Assembly (NCBI RefSeq): GCF_033406955.1
Contig: NZ_CP137734.1
Span: 7,812,001 to 7,876,000, forward strand
DNA length: 64,000 nt
Direction of reading: 5' to 3'
Source of the DNA: Streptomyces violaceoruber
GTDB taxonomy: Bacteria > Actinomycetota > Actinomycetes > Streptomycetales > Streptomycetaceae
Shown: positions 42,373-50,918 of the stretch, piece by piece
Layout: each line of letters starts with the position of its first letter
Position numbering within the stretch: position 1 is the stretch's first letter
Made by a program: the position numbers and the translations under genes
Notes under the pieces: model-generated
What the model was told of the DNA's origin: nothing
Seen by the model: the letters and a program-made list of their open reading frames with translations, nothing else
The model's database searches: none

Positions 42373-43032
42373 GTGGCGGGCAGGCTCAGGGCGCCGACGG
42401 GCCGCTACGGCGGCAAGTCGGCCGCACAGCGCCAGGCCGAGCGCCGCCGGCGCTTCCTCGACGCCGCGCTCCAGCTGTTCGGTGACAGTCCCGGCTACCG
42501 CGCCACGACCGTCGCGGCCCTCAGTGAGGCCGCAGGTCTGTCCACCCGCCAGTTCTACGAGGAGTTCCGCACCCTGGAGGACGTGCTCGCCGCGCTCCAC
42601 CTCCAGGTCAACGCCTGGGCCGAGGAGGCCGTCCGCACCGCGGCCGCGGGCGCCCGCGGCCTGCCCCTCGCCGACCGCGCCGCCGTGATCTTCCGCGCCT
42701 ACGCCGCCAACGTCACCGCCGATCCGCGCCGCGTCCGCATCACCTTCGTGGAGATCGTCGGCGTCAGCCCGCGCCTGGAGGAACAGCGCCTGGCCCGCCG
42801 GGCCCGCTGGGTCGACCTCATCTGTGCCGAGGCCCGGTCGGCCGCCGTACGCGGGGAGGCGGCGACCCGTGACCACCGGCTCGCCGCCACCGCGTTCATC
42901 GGCGGCGTCAACGGCCTGCTGCACGACTACAGCGCGGGCTGGGTGGACGCGACCCTGGACGAGGTCGTCGACGAACTGGTCCACCTGCTCCTGGCCGTCC
43001 TGCGCCCGCCCGGCCCGTCCCCGGAGGGCTGA
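42373..43032 (+). CDS. TetR-family regulator
   Basis: 219 residues from GTG 42373 with AGGAGG 6 bases upstream; a TTG at 42349 with its own GGAGG is an alternative. N-terminal HTH (RFLDAALQLFGDSPGYRATTVAALSEAAGLSTRQFYEEF), then a helical effector domain with TFVEIVGVSPRLEE. The basic N-terminal extension (GRYGGKSAAQRQAERR) is typical of many streptomycete TetR proteins. Divergent from the secreted propeller gene, its likely target. Confidence 0.9.
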   Translation: MAGRLRAPTGRYGGKSAAQRQAERRRRFLDAALQLFGDSPGYRATTVAALSEAAGLSTRQFYEEFRTLEDVLAALHLQVNAWAEEAVRTAAAGARGLPLADRAAVIFRAYAANVTADPRRVRITFVEIVGVSPRLEEQRLARRARWVDLICAEARSAAVRGEAATRDHRLAATAFIGGVNGLLHDYSAGWVDATLDEVVDELVHLLLAVLRPPGPSPEG

Positions 43033-43059
43033 GAGGCCCGCCCGTCGGCCGACCGACGG

Positions 43060-43425
43060 CTACTCGTCCCAGGCCTGGATCATGGTCTGCTCGACGATCT
43101 CACCGTCCCGCAGCGACAGCATGGACTCCGAGAGCACCCGCACACCGTCCGGATAGGTGCACTCCTCGGAGAACGCGACCTGGTCGCCCTGGACCACACA
43201 GCGTGCCATCCGGTGGGTCAGGTCGCGGCTGTAGACGTCGTCGAGCATCTCGGCGATCTCGTCCCGGCCGTGCAGGACCTTGGGGCGGCTGGGCTGGTCG
43301 TACCGGTCGACGATGCGGACCTCCGCGTCCCGCGCGTACAGCGACAACAGGGGTGCCGCCGTCTCTCCTTCGATGCCCCGGCGCAGCGCTTCGGTGTCGA
43401 AGCCGGGGCCTGCCGTGGTACCCAT
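43060..43425 (-). CDS. SnoaL/NTF2-like protein
   Basis: 121 residues, ATG with GAAGGAGG. NTF2 cone pattern: helix TEALRRGIEGETAAPLLSLY, strand VRIVDRYDQPS, HGRDEIAEMLDDVYSRDL, then CVVQGDQVAFSEECTYPDG. Small-molecule isomerase, hydrolase or orphan; no catalytic assignment possible. Convergent with the TetR gene, 27 bases apart. Confidence 0.8.
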   Translation of the reverse strand: MGTTAGPGFDTEALRRGIEGETAAPLLSLYARDAEVRIVDRYDQPSRPKVLHGRDEIAEMLDDVYSRDLTHRMARCVVQGDQVAFSEECTYPDGVRVLSESMLSLRDGEIVEQTMIQAWDE

Positions 43426-43606
43426 GACGACCTCCTTCGGACGTCGAGGGCCGCGACCCGGAGCCCGAACGGGCCGCCTCGGCCCTCTCCCTCCGAGCTT
43501 CCTCCGTCCGGGCGGCCACGGCAACGGTGACCGTGACACTGGTCCTCACGGGTGAGCGGCGCCACCCGCCCGTGTCCACGCCGTGCCCGCCCGCGTTGCT
43601 CAGCAC

Positions 43607-43891
43607 ATGATCTCAACACGACGTATCGTCGCCGTCGTCGGGCTCGCCGCCGGTGTCACCGGCCTCGCCGCCCCGATGGCGAGCGCGGCCGGCGGGGGTC
43701 CGCTGGGCACGGAGAAGCTCAGCGTGACGAACACCCTCGACTCGCTCGCGGTCGGTGACATGCCCGCCGAGGACCGGGCCCGGATGCCGCTCCCTTCCCA
43801 GCAGCTGAACCGGCTGCAGGACCTCCAGCAACTCCAGCAGGTCACCGGCCTGGTCTCGCCCGTCTTCGGCGTGGTCCCCGCCCTGGGCTGA
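43607..43891 (+). CDS. Small secreted protein (94 aa)
   Basis: Sec signal ISTRRIVAVVGLAAGV, cleavage after ASA near residue 28, leaving about 66 residues. The mature part has a Gln/Leu-rich helix (LNRLQDLQQLQQ) and a hydrophobic end VTGLVSPVFGVVPALG. No cysteines. The VTGLV plus Pro-Val-x-Gly ending recalls the core of the double-glycine peptide at 33192, though this one goes by Sec. Function unknown. ATG 43607 used; a GTG at 43583 is possible. Confidence 0.75.
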   Translation: MISTRRIVAVVGLAAGVTGLAAPMASAAGGGPLGTEKLSVTNTLDSLAVGDMPAEDRARMPLPSQQLNRLQDLQQLQQVTGLVSPVFGVVPALG

Positions 43892-43899
43892 CGCCCGCG

Positions 43900-45654
43900 T
43901 CAGCCACCGGTCGCCAGGAACTGGGTGGCCGCCAGCTCCGCGTACAGCGGATCGGCGGTCACCAGCTCCCGGTGCGTGCCGACCGCACGCACGCGCCCCG
44001 CGTCCATCACCACGATCCGGTCCGCCATCGTCACCGTGGACAGCCGGTGCGCGACCACCAGCACCGTGGTCGTCCGGGCCACGTCCGCCACGGTGTCGCG
44101 CAGCGCCGCCTCGTTGACCGCGTCCAGCTGCGAGGTGGCCTCGTCGAGCAGCAGCAGACGCGGCCGGCGCAACAGCGCCCGGGCGATGGCCACCCGCTGG
44201 CGCTCACCCCCGGACAGTTTCGTGCCCCGATGCCCGACGAGCGTCTCCAGCCCGTTCGGCAGCCGTTCGACCAGGCCGTCCAGGCGGGTCGTCTTCAGCA
44301 CGGCGGCGAGGGTCGCCTCGTCCCCCTCCGGATTGCCCAGCAGCAGGTTGTCCCGCAGCGAACCGGACAGCACCGGGGCGTCCTGCTCCACATAGCCGAT
44401 CGAGGCCCGCAGCGAGGACAGTTCCCAGTCCCCGAGGCTCCGGCCGTCCAGCGTGATCTCCCCGGAGTCCGGGTCGTAGAACCGCTCGACGAGGGAGAAC
44501 ACGGTGGTCTTGCCCGCACCGGACGGACCGACGAACGCCGTCATCCCCCGAGCCGGCACCTCGAAGCTCACCCCGTGGTGGATGTACGGAAGATCGTCGG
44601 CATAGCGGAAGCGGACCTCGCGGAAGGAGACGGACGCCGGTGGCGCGCCCGCCGACGGCAGCGGGACCGGCCGGGCCTGCGGCTCCGCGGGCAGGCCCAG
44701 CGCGTCCTGGATCCGGCCCAGCGCCGCCCGGCCCGTCTGGTACTGCGTGATCGCGCCGACGACCTGCTGGATCGGGGACATCAGATAGAAGACGAACAGC
44801 AGGAACGCGACCAGAGTTCCCACGTCGATCGCTCCCGTCGCCACCCGCGCCCCGCCCACCGCGAGCACCGTGATGAAGGCGATCTGCATCGCGAGTCCCG
44901 CCGTGTTGCCCGCGGCGGCCGACCACTTGGCGGCCCGCACACTCTGCCGCCAGGACTCCTCGGCGGCCTCGTGCAGCACCCGCTCCTCCCGTGGCTCGGC
45001 GCCCGACGCCTTCACCGTGCGCAGCGCGCCGAGAATCCGCTCCAGCGCGGCGCCCATCACGCCCACCGCGTCCTGCGCCTGCCGGCTCGCCCGGTTGATG
45101 CGCGGCACGATCAGCCCCAGCACCGTGCCCGCGCCCAGCACCACGGTCAGCGTCACCCCGAGGAGCACGGGATCGACGACGCCCATCATCACCAGCGTCG
45201 CCACCAGCGTCAGCCCACCGGTGCCGAGGCCGATGAGGGAGTCGGTGGTCACCTCGCGCAGCAGCGTCGTGTCGGAGGTGATCCGGGCCATCAGGTCGCC
45301 GGGCTCGGTACGGTCCACCGCCGCGATCCGCAGCCGCAGCAGATACGACGACAGGGTGCGCCGCGCCCCGAGCACCACCGACTCCGCGGTGCGCCGCAGC
45401 ACGTACGAACCCAGCGCGCCCAGCGCCGTGTTGGCGACCACCAGCCCCGACATGGCCAGCAGCGCGCCGGTGATGGCCCGGTCCTGCGCCAGGTCGTCGA
45501 TCAGCTCCCGCGCCACCAGCGGCAGCAGCAGCCCCGTGGCGCCGGTGACCAGGGAGAGCAGCGCGCCCGCGAACAGGGCCGTGCGGTGCGGTCGTACGTA
45601 CGACAGGAGCAGCCGCCAGGCGGGCGTACCGGTCTGAGGCTGTGCGGTGGTCAC
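43900..45654 (-). CDS. ABC-type multidrug exporter half-transporter
   Basis: 584 residues, GTG with GAAGGAG. Six-helix ABC_membrane domain (about 20-300), then ATPase: GPSGAGKTT, signature SGGERQRVA, Walker B LLLLDEATSQLD, switch His in VAHRLST. Homodimeric exporter resembling MsbA/BmrA lineages. No peptidase domain. Substrate unknown. It is convergent with the small secreted protein gene, only eight bases apart, and divergent from the mycothiol dehydrogenase. Confidence 0.92.
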   Translation of the reverse strand: MTTAQPQTGTPAWRLLLSYVRPHRTALFAGALLSLVTGATGLLLPLVARELIDDLAQDRAITGALLAMSGLVVANTALGALGSYVLRRTAESVVLGARRTLSSYLLRLRIAAVDRTEPGDLMARITSDTTLLREVTTDSLIGLGTGGLTLVATLVMMGVVDPVLLGVTLTVVLGAGTVLGLIVPRINRASRQAQDAVGVMGAALERILGALRTVKASGAEPREERVLHEAAEESWRQSVRAAKWSAAAGNTAGLAMQIAFITVLAVGGARVATGAIDVGTLVAFLLFVFYLMSPIQQVVGAITQYQTGRAALGRIQDALGLPAEPQARPVPLPSAGAPPASVSFREVRFRYADDLPYIHHGVSFEVPARGMTAFVGPSGAGKTTVFSLVERFYDPDSGEITLDGRSLGDWELSSLRASIGYVEQDAPVLSGSLRDNLLLGNPEGDEATLAAVLKTTRLDGLVERLPNGLETLVGHRGTKLSGGERQRVAIARALLRRPRLLLLDEATSQLDAVNEAALRDTVADVARTTTVLVVAHRLSTVTMADRIVVMDAGRVRAVGTHRELVTADPLYAELAATQFLATGG

Positions 45655-45831
45655 GTCGCTCCTTCGGCACACGGACGGGGCACTCAGGCTACGTCGGCGC
45701 CGCACGCCACGACGCGCCGGTCCGCGCCGGACCACCCCGCACTCCGCGAACCGCCCTGTCACCTGCCCCTTTCCGATCACTTGCGCGTAGGGTCTGGGGG
45801 AACGCTGAACGGCCGAGGAAGGGTCAGGACC

Positions 45832-46920
45832 ATGGCGCAGGAAGTACGCGGCGTGATCGCGCCGGGCAAGGACGAGCCGGTGCGGATCGAGACGATCGTC
45901 GTGCCGGACCCCGGCCCGGGCGAGGCCGTCGTCAAGATCCAGGCCTGCGGGGTGTGCCACACCGACCTGCACTACAAGCAGGGCGGCATCAACGACGAGT
46001 TCCCGTTCCTGCTCGGCCACGAGGCCGCGGGCGTGGTCGAGTCGGTCGGCGCCGGGGTCACCGACGTCGCGCCCGGGGACTTCGTGATCCTCAACTGGCG
46101 CGCCGTGTGCGGGAAGTGCCGGGCATGCCGGCGCGGGCGCCCCTGGTACTGCTTCGACACCCACAACGCCGAGCAGAGGATGACCCTCGCCTCGACCGGA
46201 CAGGAGCTCTCCCCGGCCCTCGGCATCGGCGCCTTCGCCGAGAAGACCCTGGTCGCCGCCGGACAGTGCACCAAGGTGGACCCGGCGGTCCCGGCCGAGG
46301 TGGCCGGGCTCCTCGGCTGCGGGGTGATGGCCGGCATCGGCGCCGCCATCAACACCGGCAACGTCGGCCGCGGTGACACCGTCGCCGTCATCGGCTGCGG
46401 CGGCGTCGGCGACGCGGCGATCGCCGGGTCGTACCTGGCGGGCGCCTCGAAGGTCATCGCCGTGGACATCGACGACCGCAAGCTGGAGACCGCCCGCACC
46501 ATGGGCGCCACCCACACCGTCAACTCCCGCGGGACCGACCCCGTCGAGGCGATCCGCGAACTGACCGGCGGCTTCGGCGCCGACGTCGTCATCGAGGCCG
46601 TCGGCCGCCCGGAGACCTACCGCCAGGCCTTCTACGCCCGCGACCTGGCCGGCACCGTCGTCCTGGTCGGCGTGCCCACTCCCGAGATGAAGCTGGAGCT
46701 GCCGCTGCTCGACGTGTTCGGCCGCGGCGGCTCGCTCAAGTCCTCCTGGTACGGCGACTGCCTGCCCTCCCGCGACTTCCCGATGCTGGTCGACCTCCAC
46801 CTCCAGGGCCGCCTGGACCTCGGCAAGTTCGTCACCGAGACCATCCGCCTCGACGAGGTGGAGCAGGCCTTCGACCGGATGCACGCCGGTGACGTGCTGC
46901 GCTCGGTGGTGGTGCTCTGA
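45832..46920 (+). CDS. S-(hydroxymethyl)mycothiol dehydrogenase / formaldehyde dehydrogenase
   Basis: 362 residues. Class III-like zinc ADH: catalytic zinc ligands C42 (GVCHTDL) and H63-E64 (GHEAAG), structural zinc cysteines 93, 96, 99 and 107, Rossmann GCGGVGD near 185. Start AQEVRGVIAPGKDEPV and the LNWRAVCGKCRACRRG pattern fit MscR/AdhE2 enzymes, which oxidise the formaldehyde-mycothiol adduct with NAD. One base overlap with the metallo-hydrolase gene indicates a joint pathway. Confidence 0.93.
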   Translation: MAQEVRGVIAPGKDEPVRIETIVVPDPGPGEAVVKIQACGVCHTDLHYKQGGINDEFPFLLGHEAAGVVESVGAGVTDVAPGDFVILNWRAVCGKCRACRRGRPWYCFDTHNAEQRMTLASTGQELSPALGIGAFAEKTLVAAGQCTKVDPAVPAEVAGLLGCGVMAGIGAAINTGNVGRGDTVAVIGCGGVGDAAIAGSYLAGASKVIAVDIDDRKLETARTMGATHTVNSRGTDPVEAIRELTGGFGADVVIEAVGRPETYRQAFYARDLAGTVVLVGVPTPEMKLELPLLDVFGRGGSLKSSWYGDCLPSRDFPMLVDLHLQGRLDLGKFVTETIRLDEVEQAFDRMHAGDVLRSVVVL

Positions 46921-47549
46921 TGGCCCCCCGCATCGAACGCCTCGTCACCTCCGGGCAGTTCAGCCTCGACGGCGGCACCTGGGACGTCGACAACAACGTC
47001 TGGCTCGTCGGCGACGACCACGAGGTCGTCGTCATCGACGCCGCCCACGACGCCGACGCCATCGCCGCGGCCGTCGGGGACCGGCGGCTCACCGCCATCG
47101 TGTGCACCCACGCCCACAACGACCACGTGGATGCCGCGCCCGCGCTCGCCGAGCGCACCGGCGCCACCATCTGGCTGCACCGCGACGACCTCCCCCTGTG
47201 GCAGCAGACCCACCCCGACCGCGCCCCGGACGCGTGGCTGACCGACGGCCTCGTCATCGAGGCCGCCGGCGCCGACCTGACCGTCCTGCACACCCCGGGC
47301 CACGCGCCCGGCGCGGTCTGCCTCTACGACCCCGGTCTCGGCACCGTGTTCACCGGCGACACCCTCTTCCAGGGCGGACCGGGCGCCACCGGCCGCTCCT
47401 ACTCCCACTTCCCGACCATCATCGACTCGATCCGGGACAAGCTGCTGGTCCTCCCGCCGGAGACCGAGGTCCGCACCGGGCACGGGGACTCCACGACCAT
47501 CGGCGCCGAGGCCCCGCACCTGGAGGAGTGGATCAAGCGCGGCCACTGA
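46920..47549 (+). CDS. MBL-fold metallo-hydrolase, mycothiol pathway partner
   Basis: 209 residues; ATG overlaps the previous stop (TGATG), so translation is coupled. Metallo-beta-lactamase signature H64-A-H66-N-D68-H69 (THAHNDHVD), then HTPGHAPGAV and FTGDTLFQGGPG, as in glyoxalase II-like thioesterases. Next to the mycothiol dehydrogenase it should hydrolyse S-formyl-mycothiol to formate and mycothiol; this is inference from gene order, which is widely conserved in actinomycetes. Confidence 0.92.
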   Translation: MAPRIERLVTSGQFSLDGGTWDVDNNVWLVGDDHEVVVIDAAHDADAIAAAVGDRRLTAIVCTHAHNDHVDAAPALAERTGATIWLHRDDLPLWQQTHPDRAPDAWLTDGLVIEAAGADLTVLHTPGHAPGAVCLYDPGLGTVFTGDTLFQGGPGATGRSYSHFPTIIDSIRDKLLVLPPETEVRTGHGDSTTIGAEAPHLEEWIKRGH

Positions 47550-47703
47550 CCGGGACGGTCGCCACCGGGACCGCCCCGGCACGTGCCCAAACGCGTAAAC
47601 GCGGGGACACGCGGTAAAGGTGACAGAAGATGTCCGGCTTCCCGGGCACTCTCGAAACGACATCGCTCGTGCGGGACGGGTGGGAGAGGAACGGAAGCCG
47701 GAC

Positions 47704-48630
47704 ATGACAGGGTCATCGAAAGGTCCGCTGGCGGGCAGGGTCGCACTGGTCGCCGGGGCGACCCGCGGTGCCGGCCGGGGCATCGCCGTCGAACTGGGCG
47801 CGGCCGGCGCCACCGTCTACGTCACCGGCCGCAGTACCCGCGTCCGGCGCTCGGAGTACGACCGCCCCGAGACCATCGAGGACACCGCCGACCTGGTCAC
47901 CGAGGCGGGCGGCCACGGTGTCGCCGTACCCGCCGACCACCTGGACCCGGACCAGGTCGCCGCCGTCGTCGACCGGATCGCCAGCGAACAGGCCCGCCTC
48001 GACATCCTGGTCAACGACATCTGGGGCGGCGAGACCCTCTTCGAGTGGGACAGCCCCGTCTGGGAGCACGACCTCGACAAGGGCCTCAGACTGCTGCGGC
48101 TCGCCGTCGAGACCCACGCCATCACCAGCCACCACGCGCTGCCGCTGCTGCTGCGCCGCCCCGGCGGACTGGTCGTCGAGGTCACCGACGGCACCGACGC
48201 CTACAACCGCGACCACTACCGCAACTCGTTCTTCTACGACCTCGCCAAGACGTCCGTCCTGCGGATGGCCTTCTCCCTGGGGCACGAGGTGGGACCGCGG
48301 GGTGCCACCGCCGTCGCGCTGACCCCCGGCTGGCTGCGTTCGGAGATCATGCTCGACCACTTCGGCGTGCGCGAGGAGAACTGGCGCGACGCCCTCGACC
48401 GCGTCCCGCACTTCGCCATCTCCGAGACGCCCCGCTACGTCGGCCGCGCCGTCACCGCCCTCGCCGCCGACCCCGGTGTGGCGCGCTTCAACGGACGGTC
48501 CTTCTCCAGCGGCTCGCTCGCCCGCGAGTACGGCTTCACCGACCTCGACGGCAGCCGCCCGGACGCCTGGCGCTATCTCGTGGAGGTCCAGGACGCGGAC
48601 AAACCCGCCGACGTCACGGGGTATCGCTGA
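47704..48630 (+). CDS. SDR-family oxidoreductase (long)
   Basis: 308 residues. Rossmann start VALVAGATRGAGRGIAVEL with TGxxxGxG-like pattern, VTGRSTR (NADP preference), LVNDIWGGE in place of the usual NNAG, and active Tyr/Lys in FFYDLAKTSVLRM. The C-terminus beyond 260 is longer than classical SDRs. Many actinomycetes carry this SDR; substrate unknown. RBS GGAAG. It overlaps the convergent hypothetical gene by 17 bases. Confidence 0.9.
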   Translation: MTGSSKGPLAGRVALVAGATRGAGRGIAVELGAAGATVYVTGRSTRVRRSEYDRPETIEDTADLVTEAGGHGVAVPADHLDPDQVAAVVDRIASEQARLDILVNDIWGGETLFEWDSPVWEHDLDKGLRLLRLAVETHAITSHHALPLLLRRPGGLVVEVTDGTDAYNRDHYRNSFFYDLAKTSVLRMAFSLGHEVGPRGATAVALTPGWLRSEIMLDHFGVREENWRDALDRVPHFAISETPRYVGRAVTALAADPGVARFNGRSFSSGSLAREYGFTDLDGSRPDAWRYLVEVQDADKPADVTGYR

Positions 48631-49153
48631 CGGGCGGCAGCGGCCACCGGGCGCCGTGCCCCGGTGGCAGCGCCAGGTCCTCCCGCACGGCGGCGTAGTA
48701 GCCCTCGCGCGCGGTGCGCTGCCCCTCCAGCATGGCCCGCCAGGCATCCGGATCGCGGGTCTCCTCGCGCAGGAAGCGCTCCATCTCCATCACTGCCACC
48801 ACCCATACCCGCGCCTTGTCCACCACGTCCTTGCTGCCCAGCAGGAGCAGTGCCTCACCGGCCGGGTCCCGGGCGACGGTGGCCTCCGCCTGGGCCGGCG
48901 CAGCCTCGCGGGGGGTCAGCGGATGCGGGTGGGGGTCGTTGCCGAGGTGGGCGGCGACCCGGTACGTCAGCGTGACGGAGGTCTTCACGGTCCGCGCGTA
49001 GTCGGAGTACACCGCGAGCCTGCGCTCCTCCCAGCGGGCCTCGCTCTCCCGGCGCAACCGGGCCCGGTCACTGCGGACCACGGCGAGATAGGAACCGAGC
49101 GCGCCGATGACGACGCCCATGAGCGCGGGGAGTTGCTGCAGAAACGCGGACAT
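48614..49153 (-). CDS. Hypothetical protein with N-terminal membrane helix
   Basis: 179 residues. One N-terminal hydrophobic segment (LMGVVIGALGSYLAVV), then a basic, helical, probably coiled region (RARLRRESEARWEERRLAVYSDYARTVK) and further helices, with no known catalytic motif. Common hypothetical in streptomycetes; topology suggests a bitopic protein with a cytoplasmic helical body. Convergent with the upstream SDR gene and divergent from the downstream one. Confidence 0.7.
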   Translation of the reverse strand: MSAFLQQLPALMGVVIGALGSYLAVVRSDRARLRRESEARWEERRLAVYSDYARTVKTSVTLTYRVAAHLGNDPHPHPLTPREAAPAQAEATVARDPAGEALLLLGSKDVVDKARVWVVAVMEMERFLREETRDPDAWRAMLEGQRTAREGYYAAVREDLALPPGHGARWPLPPVSDTP

Positions 49154-49203
49154 GGCCGCACGCTATCTGCCCCCGTGATCGTCGCGGTACTACCGTCTGG
49201 CCC

Positions 49204-50004
49204 ATGACGGACACCAGGCGATTCACCGATTACGCGGCACTCGTGACGGGCGCGGCCCGGGGCATCGGCGCGGCCACCGCACGCCGGCTCGCCACGGAGG
49301 GAGCCCGGGTACTGCTGACCGACGTGGACCTCGTGGGGGCGCGGCGGACCGCGGCGGAACTGGCGGACGACGGGCTCGACGCGACCGCGTTCGCCTGCGA
49401 CGTGAGCGACCGGGAGTCCGTGGAGACGGCCGTCGCCCATGCCGTGGAAACCTTCGGCGGTCTGGACGTACTGGTCAACAACGCCTTCGCCTGTACGCCG
49501 GACGCCCCGCTCTTCGAGGACGAACCGGACGACGTCTGGGCCCGCGACCTCGATGTCACCCTCACCGGCGCCCAACGCTGCTGCCGGGCCGCGCTGCCCC
49601 ACCTCGCGGCCTCCGGCCGCGGCGCGATCGTGAGCATCGGTTCGGTCAATGGGGTCCAGGACTTCGGCAACCACGCCTACAGCGCGGCAAAGGCGGGTCT
49701 CGCCTCGCTGACCCGCACCCTCGCCGGACACGCGGGCCCGCGCGGCGTCCGCGTCAACCTCGTCACGCCGGGCACGGTGCGCACCACGGCCTGGGAGGGC
49801 CGGGACGAGGAACTGGCCGCGGTGCGGGGGCTGTACCCGCTGGGGCGGGTCGGCGAGCCCGAGGACGTCGCGGCGGCCGTCGCCTTCCTCGCCTCGCGCG
49901 ACGCCGCCTGGATCACCGGGACCACCCTGGTCGTCGACGGCGGTCTGACCGCGGTCAACACCGGCTTCCGGCAGGCGATCGCGCGGGCGGAGGGCTCGGA
50001 CTGA
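49204..50004 (+). CDS. SDR-family oxidoreductase (classical)
   Basis: 266 residues. Classical SDR: TGAARGIGA (cofactor), DVSDRES, NNAF, catalytic Ser in SIGSVNG and YSAAKAG (Tyr-x3-Lys), then GxxGVRVNLVTPGTVRT and the end WITGTTLVVDGGLTA. Probably NAD(P)-dependent 3-ketoacyl or sugar-type reductase; the substrate cannot be told. Confidence 0.92.
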   Translation: MTDTRRFTDYAALVTGAARGIGAATARRLATEGARVLLTDVDLVGARRTAAELADDGLDATAFACDVSDRESVETAVAHAVETFGGLDVLVNNAFACTPDAPLFEDEPDDVWARDLDVTLTGAQRCCRAALPHLAASGRGAIVSIGSVNGVQDFGNHAYSAAKAGLASLTRTLAGHAGPRGVRVNLVTPGTVRTTAWEGRDEELAAVRGLYPLGRVGEPEDVAAAVAFLASRDAAWITGTTLVVDGGLTAVNTGFRQAIARAEGSD

Positions 50005-50189
50005 CGCGTCAGGGCGGTCCGGTGCGGTCCGATGCGGTCACATGCGGTCCGGTGGTGTTTGTCACGGTTGCGTCGCGGCGGCAGCCGGCACGCAACCAAA
50101 GCCGCCGGACGGCGGTCTAGCATGCCGGGATCGCACGAAGGCGACCTTCCGCCCAGCGCACCGCCTCGACGCGAAAGGCATGACCGGCC

Positions 50190-50885
50190 ATGGGGGACAT
50201 ACGCAGACGGGGAGCCGTCGCACTCGGGGTCACCGCACTGGTGGCACCGCTCACACTCGCGCTCACGGCGGCACCGGCCCAGGCCGCGAGCTGCACCGCG
50301 AAGGCGGGTCCGTACCAGAAGAAGGTGGAGAAGTTCCTCGGCCGCAAGGCCGACGGCAAGCAGTCCACCGCCGACTGCAAGGCGATCCGCGCCTTCCAGA
50401 CCAAGCACGGCATCCAGCCGAACGCCGGCTACGCGGGACCCGTCACCTGGGGAGTGATGGACCTGATGACGAAGCAGAAGGCCGTCGGAAAGAACCCGAA
50501 CAAAGCCGGCAAGTGCCCCACCAACAAGGGCCGCATCGCCTGCGTGAACCTCAGCCTCCAGCTGAGCTGGATCCAGGACGGCAAGAAGCTGGTGTACGGG
50601 CCGGTGCCGGTCCGCACCGGGCGCAACGGCTACGAGACCCGCACCGGCCTGAAGAAGGTCTACTGGCGCAACATCGACCACGTCTCGACCATCTACCACG
50701 TGCCGATGCCCTACAGCCAGTTCTTCGACGGCGGCCAGGCCTTCCACTCCGTCGGCGTCAGCATGTGGAACCCGCCGGGGTCGCACGGCTGCGTCAACAT
50801 GACCAGGACCGCCGCCAAGAAGTACTGGTCGCTGCTGAAGAAGGGCGACGACGTGTACGTGTACGGCCGCAAGCCGGGCACCTGA
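50190..50885 (+). CDS. Secreted peptidoglycan-binding L,D-transpeptidase
   Basis: 231 residues. Sec signal (RRRGAVALGVTALVAPL, cut near AQA-AS), then a PG_binding_1-like domain (about 34-95, CKAIRAFQTKHGIQPNAGYAG), then a YkuD domain with H186, PPGSHG199-200 and catalytic Cys201 in SHGCVNM. Acts in the wall, forming 3-3 crosslinks or attaching proteins. Extra cysteines at 35, 63, 109 and 118 suggest disulfides. Confidence 0.92.
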   Translation: MGDIRRRGAVALGVTALVAPLTLALTAAPAQAASCTAKAGPYQKKVEKFLGRKADGKQSTADCKAIRAFQTKHGIQPNAGYAGPVTWGVMDLMTKQKAVGKNPNKAGKCPTNKGRIACVNLSLQLSWIQDGKKLVYGPVPVRTGRNGYETRTGLKKVYWRNIDHVSTIYHVPMPYSQFFDGGQAFHSVGVSMWNPPGSHGCVNMTRTAAKKYWSLLKKGDDVYVYGRKPGT

Positions 50886-50918
50886 CGGACACCGGCGCCC
50901 GGCTCGCGCCGCGGCGTC

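Noticed and set aside
43900..46884. One 994-residue frame joining the ABC exporter to sequence antisense to the mycothiol dehydrogenase
   Set aside because: Only the part from the GTG at 45654 matches an ABC transporter and has its own GAAGGAG site; the N-terminal extension is the shadow of a well-supported opposite-strand gene.
50013..50056. Degenerate GCGGTC repeats before the L,D-transpeptidase gene
   Set aside because: Short, imperfect and GC-rich; this degree of repetition is expected by chance in such DNA.
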